This document shows positions 36,233-48,800 of a DNA stretch of 64,000 nucleotides, piece by piece. Each line of letters starts with the position of its first letter. Position 1 is the first letter of the stretch. Source of the DNA: Callipepla californica brunnescens (lineage: Eukaryota; Chordata; Aves; Galliformes; Odontophoridae); contig JALIRH010000026.1 of assembly GCA_023055505.1 (NCBI GenBank), positions 9,625,591 through 9,689,590 on the forward strand, in the 5' to 3' direction. The notes under the pieces are model-generated. The model did no database searches, had not been told where the DNA came from, and worked only from the letters and a program-made list of their open reading frames with translations. A program made the position numbers and the translations under genes.

Positions 36233-36790
36233 CCACACACCTGACTAGTGTGATGCACTTCTCATGGAGTCAGCAATAAATTGGGTAATGCTAGGGTGTA
36301 ACTCCTAATGGTGTACTCATGTGGAAGCTTCTTGGGTATTTCTTTGATTGAGCAGCCAGGCAGGTCTTTCACCCAGCATCTCAGGCTTGTCTAAGTCACG
36401 TTTAGTGTAAAATGGAGTGCATGTCTAACAGGGAAGGAGATCTTGTTTGGGAGTATAAATGTTTCTGTGATTCATTTGCTGTATCTGTAGAAAAGAAACA
36501 ATTCAAACATGTTGTTAGGGCACTGTAAGATGAATGACATTGTCATTCTCCACAGGGTGGCCAGCGGGAAGGATACTGTTTACACAATAATATTTATGTA
36601 TTATGTTTTCTTCTGTTGCTGGTAGCATTTTCTGATGAGAATTTTTTTCTGTTTCTCCTTTTGCCATTGTATAATTTATATAGCCTTAAGAGTTGGAGTT
36701 TTCTGTTTCTGTACAAATTGTGTCCAGTTCTACATTGAGGAATACCTTTCCTTTTATCCTCTTTATGAAGGAGGTCAAAGAATGGAAGAG

Positions 36791-36960
36791 AGCTTCAGAG
36801 AGGCTGTGGGATTTCCATCCCTGGAGGTTATCCAAACCCAACAGGATGATGCCCTGAGAAACCAGATCTCATTTTGAAGTTAGCCTTGCTCTGAGCAAGG
36901 AGTTGAACCTCCGTGGCCTCAAAAGGCCTTCCAACAGAAGATTTTCTGCATTTCTGTGGT
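36791..36960 (+). mobile_element. CR1 LINE 3' end, plus strand
   Basis: CTTCAGAGAGGCTGTGGG, TCCATCCCTGGAGG and TCTGAGCAAGGAGTTGAAC, then AAGGCCTTCCAACAG, correspond in order to the last 150-170 bp of CR1 in sense orientation. TTTTCTGCATTTCTGTGG at the end is a decayed octamer tail (ATTCTGTG type). This is a short 5'-truncated copy on the strand opposite to most CR1 pieces here. Confidence 0.8.
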
Positions 36961-38494
36961 ACAGAAACTGAGCTGTACTTTTCTTGAGGTAATTGTAAAG
37001 GCAACATTAGATATCCAAGAGACTGATTTTTCTGGGCAATGGAGTGGTAGGAGTATAAAATTATTTTATAGAACAAGTTTTTATGACCGTTCTTAAGTAC
37101 ATAACCAAAGAATTCAACTTACATACAAATCAAGGGGTAAGATGGCTTGGTACTAAAACCAGTATGACAAACGTTTATGAAGAAGGAGCAGCTGTCTCTA
37201 GTACTAGAAATCTCTGCCACATAGTGTTTATTTTTTTCTGCCAACACAGAGAAATTGGTAATTATGATAATTGTTCAGCTTAAATCTTGCTTACAACCCT
37301 TCTGTGTTAATGTATTTTAGTGTTGCTTCTAATTTGCAAGTATACAGTATTGTTGTAATTTAACTTTTGGATAGCAGTTTATCATCCTTCTTAAAATACA
37401 GTGAGTGAAATGCTCTATTTGTACCTATCCTTTCGTAATGCCTAATATAGGTGGTTTGCAAAGAGGGTGATGAGACAGCACTACAGAACTGCAATTCAAG
37501 TTGTGACTTGATTGTTTTGTTGACTAGAAAAATGACTGAGGAAATGAACTTCTAGTCACCCTTAAAAAAAAAAAGAAAAAAAAGAATCCACTGTTGCAGA
37601 GGAGTACGTATACACACAATTTTCTTCTATTTTATCCCCCTAAAAATGCTTTTTACTTGTTATGAACTAGTAAGTGGAGAAAGCATTGAAAGAATTATTA
37701 GTATACTAATATTTATGTTTTACAACCTTTTGTTGAAGATAGCATTTCCAAGATGTTAAGATGATCTCTGCTTCTAGAATCCCATGGTACTAACACCTTG
37801 AAGTTAGAGTTAGAGCTCAAAGCTTCAAAGCAGAAAGCTAGTCCTCCAGATGAGGAATGCAATTGCCACCGCTGATCTTTAATTTTTACAGAATCTGTAA
37901 CATTACTCCAGGCTGGAATTCCATAATTTACTGTAAGAGAGTGGAGAAGTATTCTGCAGAGCCCCAAGGACTGTGTTTTATAGCAATTGCTCCACACTGC
38001 GAGACATGTGGGAGTTCCTTTGCAAATTTTTTCCTTCCTTTACCATTGCAACCATTCTGCAAGTTATCAGTAGGGGAAGTGAAGGGAAGATATGAGCTAG
38101 AAACCAGACTTGATGAGTACATTTCTGTGGGATTTCTGGTCCTTTTCCAGAAATGCAGCTCAGTTAGTCATCTAGTAAATGGTATCCCTGAATTCACTTT
38201 GCTTAAGTTTGAAGGTTCCTTTATTGCACTTAAATACTGTACTTTGCAACTTAACTACCACAGGGAATCGGGAAGAAAGGAACAAATACAAATATTTTTG
38301 AAAATAAAAGGAATCGTATTTATTGTAACTTAAAAAACTGAACATAGTAACTACATTTACTGATGTTAAAAATCATCAGAGGAACGTAAGAACAAAAAAC
38401 GCTCTGAATCTACTTAGGGCAAGAAATATAGAAGCAGGGGAGTCTGAGGTTAGCTATTAAGTAACATTTTGAACCATATAGATTGTGGAGCATT
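36961..38494. other. Stretch containing the longest open frame but no supported gene
   Basis: The stretch is mostly unique sequence, with an interrupted A-run near 37563-37583. The longest open frame of the window (158 codons, 37857-38333, plus) lies here. It has no recognisable domain and overlaps an open frame of 94 codons on the other strand, so I treat it as chance. There is no evidence of promoter or splice structure around it. Confidence 0.5.
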
Positions 38495-38640
38495 GAAATG
38501 AATTGCCTGCAGGGACTGTGTTACTTATATCTTTTGAAGGTTTTTAAGAACAGCTAAGACAAATATCTGACAGGAATTGCTTATATATAGTCAATCCTGC
38601 TGTGGAGACTTAAATGACCTCTTAAGACCCATTCCAGCTC
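38495..38640 (+). mobile_element. Diverged CR1-like LINE 3' end, plus strand
   Basis: AATTGCCTGCAGGGACTGTG, GAAGGTTTTTAAGAACAGCT, and GACCTCTTAAGACCCATTCC followed by AGCTC resemble the sense-strand 3' end of an older CR1-type LINE. The typical final octamer tail is missing and a T-run follows. The divergence is high, so a related LINE family is also possible. Confidence 0.55.
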
Positions 38641-40529
38641 TTTTTTTTTTTCCTGGTTCTTTGTAAATAGGGTGAATTTTGCTGACTTCTCAAGATGCGC
38701 ATTGAAAACCAATTTTTCTACATTATCTTTGTTGCCAGTTCTACACAACCAAGTACTTCATGTTTAAAAATGCAGTAGATTGTGTATTATGTTTGATGAT
38801 ATTATGATTGGTCATTATGTTTGCTGTTGGATGAATAATGCTAATTCTTGCTCAATGCTAACAGTCAGGAAGTTTAATGCAGGGAAAGCATGATTTAATA
38901 TCTTCCAGGAATATAAAGGAATAGGCTGATTTTGACAAAAGAAATTTACAATGGGAAATATTACAGAAAAATAAATCTATGTGACAGTGACTCCATTTAA
39001 ATTCCAACGTTTACATTTTTAATTGTAACAGAATACCTCTTGTTTATGCTACAAGTAGAATACTTCAGAAATTAATAGTGGAAGCTAATGAACATGAACA
39101 AAAAGGTTTTTAGCAATTAGGTTGGTTATTTATTAAATTATTTAGAAAGCATTCATTTAAATGTTAGATGTTTTTTTGTTTTCTTACTGGCCCATGAGAA
39201 TTACTGCCCTGCAGATTTTTTTTCTTTTTTTTTTTCCTGTAGCTCATTAGTGTAGCTACACCCCTTAATCTGACTTTAAACAATATCACCTGTGTCTATG
39301 AGGATCTGAGTTATATTAGGAAACAAAGCAAATAAATAAATTGCTTCTTCGCAACACAACACAGCTTCTTCTGCCATTTGGAACTAAGGGTGTTACAGGA
39401 ACAAGTTGACTTTTGACTAGCTCATTTGTATAGGACAGATTTCTCAGAAGTAAGTGAATATAAAAGTATTATTAATAAATAATCTGTACTGTGAATTTCC
39501 TACTGTAATGAAATGGAGTCATGAATAATGTAATGTAATTGGTTTAAGAATTTTCAGAAAGATTTGAATGTGAGTGAACTAGCGTATTTTTTACATGTTT
39601 AGCAAAAACATGTTAGTGTCTACCATGGTAAATAAATAGTTATGCTCTATTAACCAAAAGAAAAAACAAATTCATTGTGAAAGTATTGTAATATAAATTA
39701 GGAAATATTTCCTAAGTTACTGGAGAGAACTGAATTACAAATAAAACAATAAATAATGAAAAAGTTAGAGGGTGTTTTTTGTTTAAGTGAGAAATGCCAG
39801 GACAACTATAAGTTAAAAACATCTTAGATCTTTCAATCTGAGGTGAGAATCTGAATTTCAGTAAATGATAAGAAAATAAAGAGTCCAGTTGCCTAAGCAC
39901 AGCGTGCTGTATCTTCAAATTTCTAAGTGACTGTGTCAATGCATGATCACAGAATAGGTACGGACAGGTATTGCCTTTGCATTACTGCAATAACAGAAAA
40001 TCAGGTTCAGTAGCAGCTGTTAGAGAGAGCTCTTAAGAGAGCGCTAACATAAGTCATTCAGACTAGACCACTCTGGGCAGCCAGACTGAAGCAGAAATGG
40101 GGGAATCCATTTCTGATGAACCCATTTTTGCAGGAGCAGAATGGTTTTTCCAGCTCTGGAAGGGCTATATGCAGGGCACAGACTGGAACTGCAGCACTCA
40201 TCTCTGTGTCAATAAGGACGTCGAAGGAGATTTTTATTTTTTTTGTTAACTATTGGGTGAAATAGTCTTTCCAGTCTCAACTGGCATCTATCTTGCAGCC
40301 ATTAAACTGTGGCATGTAATGGAGGCATAGCGGTTCCCTCATTCACTGTCTAGAATTGGCTGGTGGATATTTTTGGAAATTAATTAATATTGTCTTAAGC
40401 AGTAGGATAAAAGAATGATCAGAAGGGTATAATCAAATACCAAAATGCACAGTCTGTCTGTAGCTGTGTAGGTTACCTTTTCTAATTTCTGCTCGTTTAA
40501 AACTGAGTGTAATTAGAAGAATAATACTA
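38641..40529. other. AT-rich unrepetitive stretch
   Basis: No gene or transposon was recognised. T-rich tracts occur near 39217-39237. The sequence leads directly to the mariner-derived element at 40530. Confidence 0.55.
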
Positions 40530-40910
40530 GAGGCCTGTTCCAAAAGTAATGCCTCCTATGTTATTCTGTTGGCCGATGGTGGCAACGGTGGCGTGGTAGC
40601 AGAGAATGAACTTTCCCAACAATATTCCATTATATTTTGTTGATGTGTGACAGATGGCAGCAGAAGAGCAGTCTGACAAAAGGACAGTTGACGTGGAAGT
40701 GCATATGAGGCCAAGATGTATCACTGAATTCCTCCATGTGGAAAAAATTGCACCCAGTGACATCCATTGATGCTTACTGAACATTTATGGGACTCAGCAG
40801 TGGATGTGAGCACAGTGAGGTGGTGGGTTGTGCATCTCAGTAGTTGCAACAGTGACACTGGGTCACCTCTGCTGGTACAGATTTTTACAGGCATTACTTT
40901 TGGAGTGACC
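40530..40910 (+). mobile_element. Internally deleted Galluhop-type mariner
   Basis: Both ends are present: the left end contains TCCAAAAGTAATGCCT and the right end contains its reverse complement AGGCATTACTTTTGGA, with TA dinucleotides near each edge (40528-40529 and 40911-40912), the target of mariner insertion. Between them are the 5' leader (GATGGCAGCAGAAGAGCAGT) and the start of a transposase frame at 40706: MRPRCITEFLHVEKIAPSD, then a stop where an Arg CGA codon has become TGA. After a 1-bp deletion the frame continues as VDVSTVRWWVVH, part of the N-terminal helix-turn-helix. The catalytic domain is absent, the sequence jumping straight to the right terminal repeat. It is non-autonomous and dead as a gene. 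Confidence 0.85.
40706..40885 (+). pseudogene. Mariner transposase N-terminal relic
   Basis: The relic begins at an ATG in the mariner leader context. The first 21 codons read MRPRCITEFLHVEKIAPSDI then H, followed by a TGA stop replacing Arg. A 1-bp loss then shifts the frame before the block VDVSTVRWWVVHLSS and SPLLVQIF. These blocks match the paired-like N-terminal DNA-binding region of mariner transposases. The DDE/D catalytic core of about 270 residues is missing. With stop, frameshift and deletion it cannot make a functional enzyme. Confidence 0.75.
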
Positions 40911-40942
40911 TACATACAAGGGAAAGTGGGAATGCTTTGGTG

Positions 40943-40984
40943 TTGTTTGTTTGTTTGTTTGTTTATTTGTTTATTTATTTATTT
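40943..40984. repeat. TTTG/TTTA tetranucleotide repeat
   Basis: About ten imperfect units alternating GTTT and ATTT. It lies about 30 bp right of the mariner-derived element. It is a simple microsatellite and a likely length-polymorphic site. Confidence 0.9.
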
Positions 40985-42456
40985 CTCTGATACAGGTTTA
41001 CTTTGCTCTATATTTCTTAGGGTTGGGATCTTGACTTTAGGGCAGAACAAAAGCTATTTTCATTGTTACTGACAGTAATGAAAGACCTCTGGATTTCCTA
41101 AATAATGAGATCTATGTAGGCCCATGCTGTAGTGCCAGCACAGGTCTGAGCCTGATTGGTGGTGTAAAGTGAGCAACCTCTGCCATTGCTTCCCTGGGAG
41201 TGGAAACAGCAGAGCTGTACTTCTGGATGGAGAGATTGGGAGTGTCTGAAGTCTGATTCCTTAAGAAATAGCGTGTTGAGTAAAGAGGACCATTAGAAAT
41301 ACATGATTACACTGTGAAGTGAGACTCCTGTTTGTCTAATTGTGACTTGATTTTTTTGAGATATATTTGCATGTATTCCTCAGCAAACAGAAGAAACGTA
41401 GCTTTGGTCTTCTTTTCCTAATAGTTTTGAGGACCAGGGATACTCTTGCTTATAGTCTGACTTTATTTTAGGGATTTTTCCTTACAAAATGAGTGTTTCA
41501 TCTTTTAGTTTGTAAGTATCTTCTTATATAAATGCTTTTCATAACATAGTTTATTGACATAAGAGAGAGAAACTCTTCTGAAACTTTATGTATTAGTTCA
41601 GTTAAGGTACTTGATCTCACACGTCACATCAGAATATTTTAGAAGGATCAAATATTTGAAGAAGAGAAAAAAAAAATCATTAGACCATAAAATCTGTTTT
41701 TCTGCTGACTTTGACATAGATAGGTAAATCTGATATTAAACTGATCTCACCATAATCTTAGCCAAAGGGTTTAAACTTCATAGTAACACAATTTTTGAAC
41801 CTTTCAGTAGGGTTTTAAATGATCATTGCATCCATCTGTAAAACTACTATTACCAGCAGCTTTCTGAATCACAGATATGTGTTTTCCAAGTGGTTTTATT
41901 TTGATGACATTCTGGGAGAGTATTCTTGTATTGTGCATGGAAATGAAAAGGTCATTTGAGAAGACAGATGCCTTTTTTTCAGGTTCGCTTTCATCGTCCA
42001 GATTTACAAAACATAAAATTAATGTTTATGCAAAATAATTGAGGCAAAAGCACAATTACTGTGTAGTAATGAAAAAGCAGAAGGGAAAGTGTGCATGTGG
42101 AATTATGTAAAATGAGATATCTGGTTTATGTAATGTGCATGGGGTACACATAGGTTACGATCAACACATTCAAATAAAATGTAGCATCTGGCTGATTGCC
42201 AAGCAGTACTTTGGGCAGGTGCATGATTGTTTTAGCACTGCAGCTACACCAGATTTTATTATCTTTGTATGCCCCATTTCGTTATCAAACAGGAACATTT
42301 GTGAGAACTTTTAGCAAAAATAATTTCTAGAGAGAAACTGGGTTTCAGGAGTTTGTAGATTCTGATCATTTTTGCTCTGCAGTGTTACTACTGTGTAGTG
42401 TTTCTAAGCTAAAAAAAGATCAGCGTCTTTGTGGGTATAGCTGTAAGAAATCCCTT

Positions 42457-42478
42457 AAAAAAAAAAAAAAAAAAAAAA
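42457..42478. repeat. A22 homopolymer
   Basis: An uninterrupted run of 22 A in unique sequence. Open frames crossing it show a poly-lysine or poly-phenylalanine block, which is a sign they are not genes. Confidence 0.9.
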
Positions 42479-45400
42479 GAGTAAATGGGGATTTTTGTGA
42501 GCCTACATATCTGTGTGGGCCCACAGTAACACGTCTCTCATTGACCTTCCCAGCGAGCAGAGTTGTGCTACAAGCTGTGCCTGAGCTGTGTATGGTCTCG
42601 TTGTCTTCTGTGGTAAAAAGGCACAATTGTTTCTGATGCAGAGTGGCAGAATCTTGCCACTAGAAATGAAATCAGTATCATCTCTTCTTTGCTTGCTGTA
42701 CTATTCCCTTTGATACTCATCTTTGTGCTTTAGCTGCTGCAGGAAAATGACAAAGGCTAGGGGAGGAGGAAATGTCCAACTGCTACATAGCAAACCTGGA
42801 CGTGTGACATGGGTGAAATAGGAGAGTTAAGAGCTGAGGTGCTCTATTTCACTCCCCAAGAAGGATGGTAACTTGGGGGCCTTGCTGAACTGTAAATGTT
42901 CTAAAAGCAGCAGAGGAGGGAGAAAGAACTGCTCCATCAGAGCTGAGTCAGATAGAGGAGTATAGTGCTTAGTATAATCTAAAACATGAAGCCTGGTCTG
43001 TCTTTCGTTGATTTTTATTTTTCATTGAGAGAGTCTATTGACACATTTTAGATTGCCTGGTAAATATAGAAAGATGGAAAATGAGTAATTCTGCAGGGCT
43101 TTTGCTTTCCTTCTGTCAGCTCTGACCACTGCATCTGCAGTCTCACAGGTACAATAGCTAGATGTCTTACCAAACTCAGTTGTCTGAAAAAAAAAATTAC
43201 TTATTATTATTCCAGAGCAGTGCATACGACCAACTTGTTTTGGATCTTTTCTGAAGTAGCAAAGATTGGCTTGGAAACCATATTTCTCTGGTCCTTATCC
43301 TACTTCTTTCTAAGCCATTTATCATGCAACTGACAGCTTGCAAGGAAAGAAGAATATGATGGGTGGGATGTGAGGGCAAAATAACCTGGAGGTGTGAAGG
43401 GGGTCTGACTTAAGACACCAGGGGTGGGGAAAAACACCAACACTAGTGCTGAGTTAGAGCTCTAGATGGATGTATTGTTTCAGGACACTTAGTCTGTTTA
43501 TGAGGGAATTCTTTTAAGGTCATTTCAGTGTTTAATTTAGTGGATTATTTTATTAAGTAATGTTGCTCATTAGCAGGTTCTGACTTCAAAACAGGGTTGG
43601 CTACAAATAATAGGCAAAAAAAAAAAAGCACATCAGAAGCAAATACTTGCATTTAGATCTGTTTGAGAGTCTGTGTCAGTGGTCTCATCTGAGGTGGAAG
43701 GTGTAAACATCTTTTGAGCTGCTCTGGAGGCTTTCAGGCAGCCTACTCAGGAAACTGGTTCCACAGGATTTTAGTTATTTTGATTCGCATCTGATTTCAA
43801 ACTCCCTTATATTATTTTATTTTTTGTAAGTCTTTGTGAAGTCCAAGCTAGAAGACATATTTGAGCTGGAAATTAAAATGCAATGCTTATTCTTGGAAAA
43901 ATTGAAGGAGGGCTGAGAGTGATATCTCTTCAGTTTTCTTTTTGTCTGGATCCTCGGGATGTTATGTTTCTGGAATACTTGATCTGAAAAGTTTTTTTTT
44001 GGTTTTTTTTTTTTTTTTTAACTAATTTTCAGACAATTTTCAGCAGTTGCATCTTTAATATCAGCAAGAAATTGAGTGGAAAACACCAGTGAAAACTGAA
44101 AATTATTTATCTAGGCATCTAGCCCAGCTCGGGGAAAAACAGATCACTTTCTACAGGTCACACCTGCAGAAAGCTGCAACTAGAGAAAACCAGCAAAAAA
44201 AAAACGACAGTGTGTAGGAGGGATTTGTAAAAAGATTTTAGAAGTCTCTTGTCTTTGTCTTCAGTAACAGAAACATTAGCTCACTAGCTTTTCTGTCTAT
44301 CTTGCTATCTTTCACTCGGTGTGTGTACTCACGTTTAACTGTATTGTTTCGGTTTATGGATGACTTCCTGTTAGCTTAATTCATTTCTGATCTTCACTAA
44401 TCGAGTATAGGTACGTTTTGTTCCCATGACTATCAGTAATGTTAACACGCTGTTGTCACGTTTAGTGCTTTAACTTACGCATTTATTTTGGAATGTGCTT
44501 TGTCTGCAAAACAGTGAAGTTACTGATTTCTTGCTAGGGAACTACTGTTCATTGTGATTAAATGGGGGAAATCCTTTTTATAGATATTTCAATAGAATGT
44601 ACAATCCATAGAAGCAGTATACAAATGCAGTGGGGTTCAGCTGAGGTTTGTGACTGACTTTACAAGCACAGCAGTATTAGAAAGATAGTCAGCTGAAATC
44701 CAGATTTGCTGAACTCTGGAATTTTTCAGGCACAAAGTATTTAAACAGAATTGAGTTCTTGAGGAGGAACACTATTGTGTTGTAAAACAAGAAAGAGAGG
44801 TATAAATAAGATGAATAATGTATTATTTATTCACTCACTTTCTCACAGGGGAGATGTTCATGGAACTGTTTGAGTGTCTAAAGTACCAAAAAAGCACTGT
44901 ATGGACAGTGGGACGTATTGCCCCGGGGACTTTTTTAGGCAACGAGTTCTAGAGAGTTCAAAAAGTGGGGCTTTTTTATACTCATTTTGGTATTCTCCCT
45001 GCTGACTGGATGAGAAGCAGCTCAGGGAAAAAGCAGATAAATCTGAACATTAGGTGGGGAAGTGGGGAGTAAGTTAATGCTTTTATCCAATTTATATGCT
45101 ATAATCAGATCCAGACTGTCTAGCATGTTTTCCAGAGGAGTGTACTAATGCCTCTTTGAAATCCATTCAGAAATCTAGTTGGAGATCAATGAGGCATAAG
45201 ATGGCAGGTCTACTGCCGGCGAGTGTGCTCAGTAGATATTGCATGATTTGTATGAATTTACAAGAAAGGGAATTGAATTATCAGAGGGTCTGTGTGTATG
45301 TGTGGTACATGTCTGTGAGCCACACTGCCTGTTTTGCTCAGGTAGAGCCCCATAGCGTCATCCAGCATAAATGGTGCTTTTCTTTGCCTGGTTACTCCTC

Positions 45401-45815
45401 CAGGGGATAGAGGAATAGTGTTTGTCAGAGTGGCAAAATCTAGTTCCATGAATCCAAACCAGTGACATATCTCATTTATGTTATCACTACTTCCTTTTAT
45501 AATCAATTTGAAAGTTCAGCTGTTGCAGAAAAGTGATGAATGGTCTGTGCCCGGTATCTGCGGAAGTTATCTAGGAGCTTTTGTAAAGACTGGTGAGGCT
45601 GTTGCTGGTACAGATGCAATCTTATGAATGGCAGAGCAATTGCAATCTTAGAGACAGAATGGAGATCTTAAAAGAAAAAAGAGAAGAAAAAAAAAACGGC
45701 ATTGGGAATGCCTGATGAAATCAGATAAACCCATTCTTTAGTGCACATGGAAAAAATAAGATACTTTTGTGTTTGGCTGTGGTTTGCCAAGCACTTTCAA
45801 ACCAACACTCATGTC

Positions 45816-45821
45816 TTTTTT

Positions 45822-45852
<31 letters not shown>

Positions 45853-45864
45853 AGGGGGGTGGGC
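45816..45864. repeat. T24-G10 junction followed by a G-rich patch
   Basis: T24 runs directly into G10, then AGGAGGGGGGTGGG. Four or more G-runs in about 25 bp could form a G-quadruplex. The sharp T-to-G change also makes it a site where sequencing or assembly errors are likely. Confidence 0.85.
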
Positions 45865-48800
45865 TTGTTTCTCAAGTGATGTCTAAAATTAGAAGTATTG
45901 AATTATTCCTCCTTACTGTCTTCTCACAGCACTGAAGGAAAAATAAATGATGGTGCAAAACAGTAATGTTTTAATTTTACCCTACGTTTAAATTGGTCTT
46001 CTGAAAATGAAAATTTATACAAATTGTTTCCTAAACATCCAGAAGCAATGTGAAAAATTTGGTCCTTTAATTATTAAAATAAAGGAGAAGTCAAATGAAG
46101 GTAAACTCAGGCCATGTGGTCACCGAGTGTGGAAGCACGGTCTTAATTTAACCAAAGTAGTTTCAGCACTAAAAGGTTATGGAAAAGGAATAATAATCTA
46201 TATATAGCTGGCAAAACCCATTTTCTCAAGTGAAGAGCAGATTATGTAGTGGTGTATTCAAGTTATTCTCCCAAAATAGTGAGAAAGCAGGGGAGTCACT
46301 ATGTGACGAAAAACCCAACAGCAGCAAAAACACCTGTGGGGTGGGTGCTCTCTGAAAAACAAAGCTGCTTTGAATGCATGCAGAGAAACCAGAAAATGGA
46401 CCACTGCTGCCAAGCCACTGTTTGGTTTGTTTTGGGTAGGCTCCTAGCTGCAAGTTCCTAAAGTTACAGGTGGGATCAGTGGACTTCTGCAGCCTGATCA
46501 TTCTATATTATCAGACATCACCAAATGTGGAAGGTCTGAGTTAGACCCATGGGGAAGCAGTGGGCACCAATTCTGTTCAAGTAAGCTTTTAAACACTTCT
46601 ACACCTTGCTCAGAGCTCTCCTATAGCTTACTCCATTCTCTTGAAATTACATGCTGTTTTGCATCTGTGGCACTACAGTAATAGAGAAACATCAATAACC
46701 TTACTAGATATGTGGAATTAACCACTAACTCTGAAAAGTTCTAGAGTATTAAGTGGTTGCTATCAAAAGTAGCACATTTTTTAATGTTGCATTCTGTGGA
46801 TTTGTTTGTTATGATGATTGCCATGGAGGTGAGATTTTTAAACAAAATATAGCCTGAACTCTGTCTTTAAATGTGTCCTCAAATGTACAGGTCTTTCAGC
46901 AGAACAGTGTTAAGCTTCTGGTTCTTTAAACTTAAAACTGTGTTCACAACAACAACAGCAGCAACGAATAAAGCCACATATTCCAAACTGTCATCATGGA
47001 TTTTTCAGCATCTTAAAATACATCATTGATAATTATATTGAATTTTTGTAAAATAAAATAATTTTATTTATAAATTAAGCCCTCCTCTGGGTAGAACTAA
47101 ATTAGATGAGTCTTTCTACTGGTACAGGACACTGAGGAGACATGTTTTATTCATATAGCAAGCTGCTATTTTATACTGATGCAAATAAGGCAACATGTGA
47201 ACTAACAGCTGCTCTCAAACAGATTGCTGCATGTCACAATCTGCTAAGGGAGCACAGCTGGAGAAATCTGCAGAACATGCCTAACTGTAAATCAAACATA
47301 AACTAGAAAAGCATTAAGTACCGTACATATAATAGCATTGATGTTTACAAAGGGTTTCCCCATGCTGTACATGGGGAGAGTGGCTTCTGTTTCTAGGCTG
47401 CTGTTGATGAAGTATCCAGTCAAACCATATTTTCCAAGGTATTCGTTCCTATCTCAGGCACTCCCTTTACTGACTGTTGGTACTATGCAGATGCTTCAAC
47501 TGGCTTTTCAGGCTCACGTTTTCTGCCAAAATGTTAAAATCATTCTGACTTGAACTTACATAGTGTGCTTCTTTTGAATAAGACTTTGGTCTAAGAAGCC
47601 AATAGGCACTCAAATCTTCTTATCAATACGGGAAGCTGCTTCTGACTCAGGTGAACACAAATCTGTCTGGCAGGTTTGTTGTTGGTTTCCTTGCTTGAGA
47701 AAACAACCTCTTTCCCTTGGTACCTACTTCACTCCCTTAAGTCAAGCAATGGTCGCAAGCTCTGTTTCTAAAGGGATGAAGAAGGGAGTTAACATCAGCC
47801 TAAGCAAAACAAGTACAACCCGATAATAACTGTTCTTTCATAGGTAGATTAGTAAATACAGAAATGTGGTATCTTAGTATTTTCTGCTCAAAGCAAGTCC
47901 TTTGTTGTGTTCCCCGAAGGGAGGTGAAACCCAAGATTTTACCGTTCTTGACCCTAGCTCCATTTTTAGCATTGCCATCTTTTGACTGACAGGTGCTAGC
48001 TGACAAGCACAGACGAGAGCCACACTGGGAAATGCTGAAAAAGGAAGCATCTGAGGTGGTCATTTAAACCTGTAAACTTCCAAGGGCATTGGGCTAGTAA
48101 CCAAAAGTGAAATCGCTGTACTATGTCTTTGTGTTCTGGAGATTTAATGAACGAATGTTTGAAGAGTTGCTGAAAGCAGTAGGCCTTGAGTGCACCGACG
48201 TATCAACCCTTAAAAAAGCACTTAGCTGTTTCTCTGAGATGGAGACGTCATCACCTTACACCATAGAAGCAGAACACAGATCCATTTGCATGTAAGATAT
48301 GGCGTAAAAGAAATGTAAAGTGTTTTGAAGTGTTGTAAAGGGCTTCATTGTTTAGACAACTCCATGGCAGGTAATTGGCTATGCATAAATATTTACATAG
48401 CTTTCAGCAACAGTTAAGACTTCTGAGTCGAAGAAAATTGCTTGTGCTGTTAAAGATTTACCTTTGTAGGGTGTTGGGTTTTTTTCTTTGTTTTTTGATT
48501 CTGTAATGTATCAAAGTAACATTTGGTTCTTCATGACTTCAGATGCTTGTTTTCTTTTTATAGATCAGTGCTGTAAGAGACTGTAAGTGCTAAAAAGGGT
48601 CTGATTCAGCAGGGCATCTTTACAGGTACATCTAAGTTTGCTGCATCAGGAATTCTGCGTAGAGAACTGCAATTCTGTTTGCTATGTGGGCTATCCTCCA
48701 GAAGTGGATTCTATACATGGCCGCTTGTAGCTTAAGAGTACTCCTGGCATGTCAATTAGAATGGAAGCCTGTTTTCAACTAAAAAATGCCATTAATAATT

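Larger units (their letters stand above)
33244..36790. other. AT-rich unrepetitive stretch without an annotated gene
   Basis: No transposon or gene was recognised. A short TTTG repeat lies near 33290-33306. An AT-rich inverted repeat (35942-35965) and an A32 run (36200-36231) fall in the right part. Around 34610-34720 the sequence is less repetitive-looking and unique, but nothing shows a function. Confidence 0.6.

Noticed and set aside
37857..38333. Longest open frame of the window (158 codons, plus strand)
   Set aside because: No recognisable domain, an overlapping 94-codon frame on the other strand, no promoter or splice context. Length is within what chance gives in 64 kb of AT-rich DNA.
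40767..41072. 101-codon open frame
   Set aside because: Part is mariner transposase after a frameshift, and the rest is the right terminal repeat and a tetranucleotide repeat; it is a relic and not a gene.
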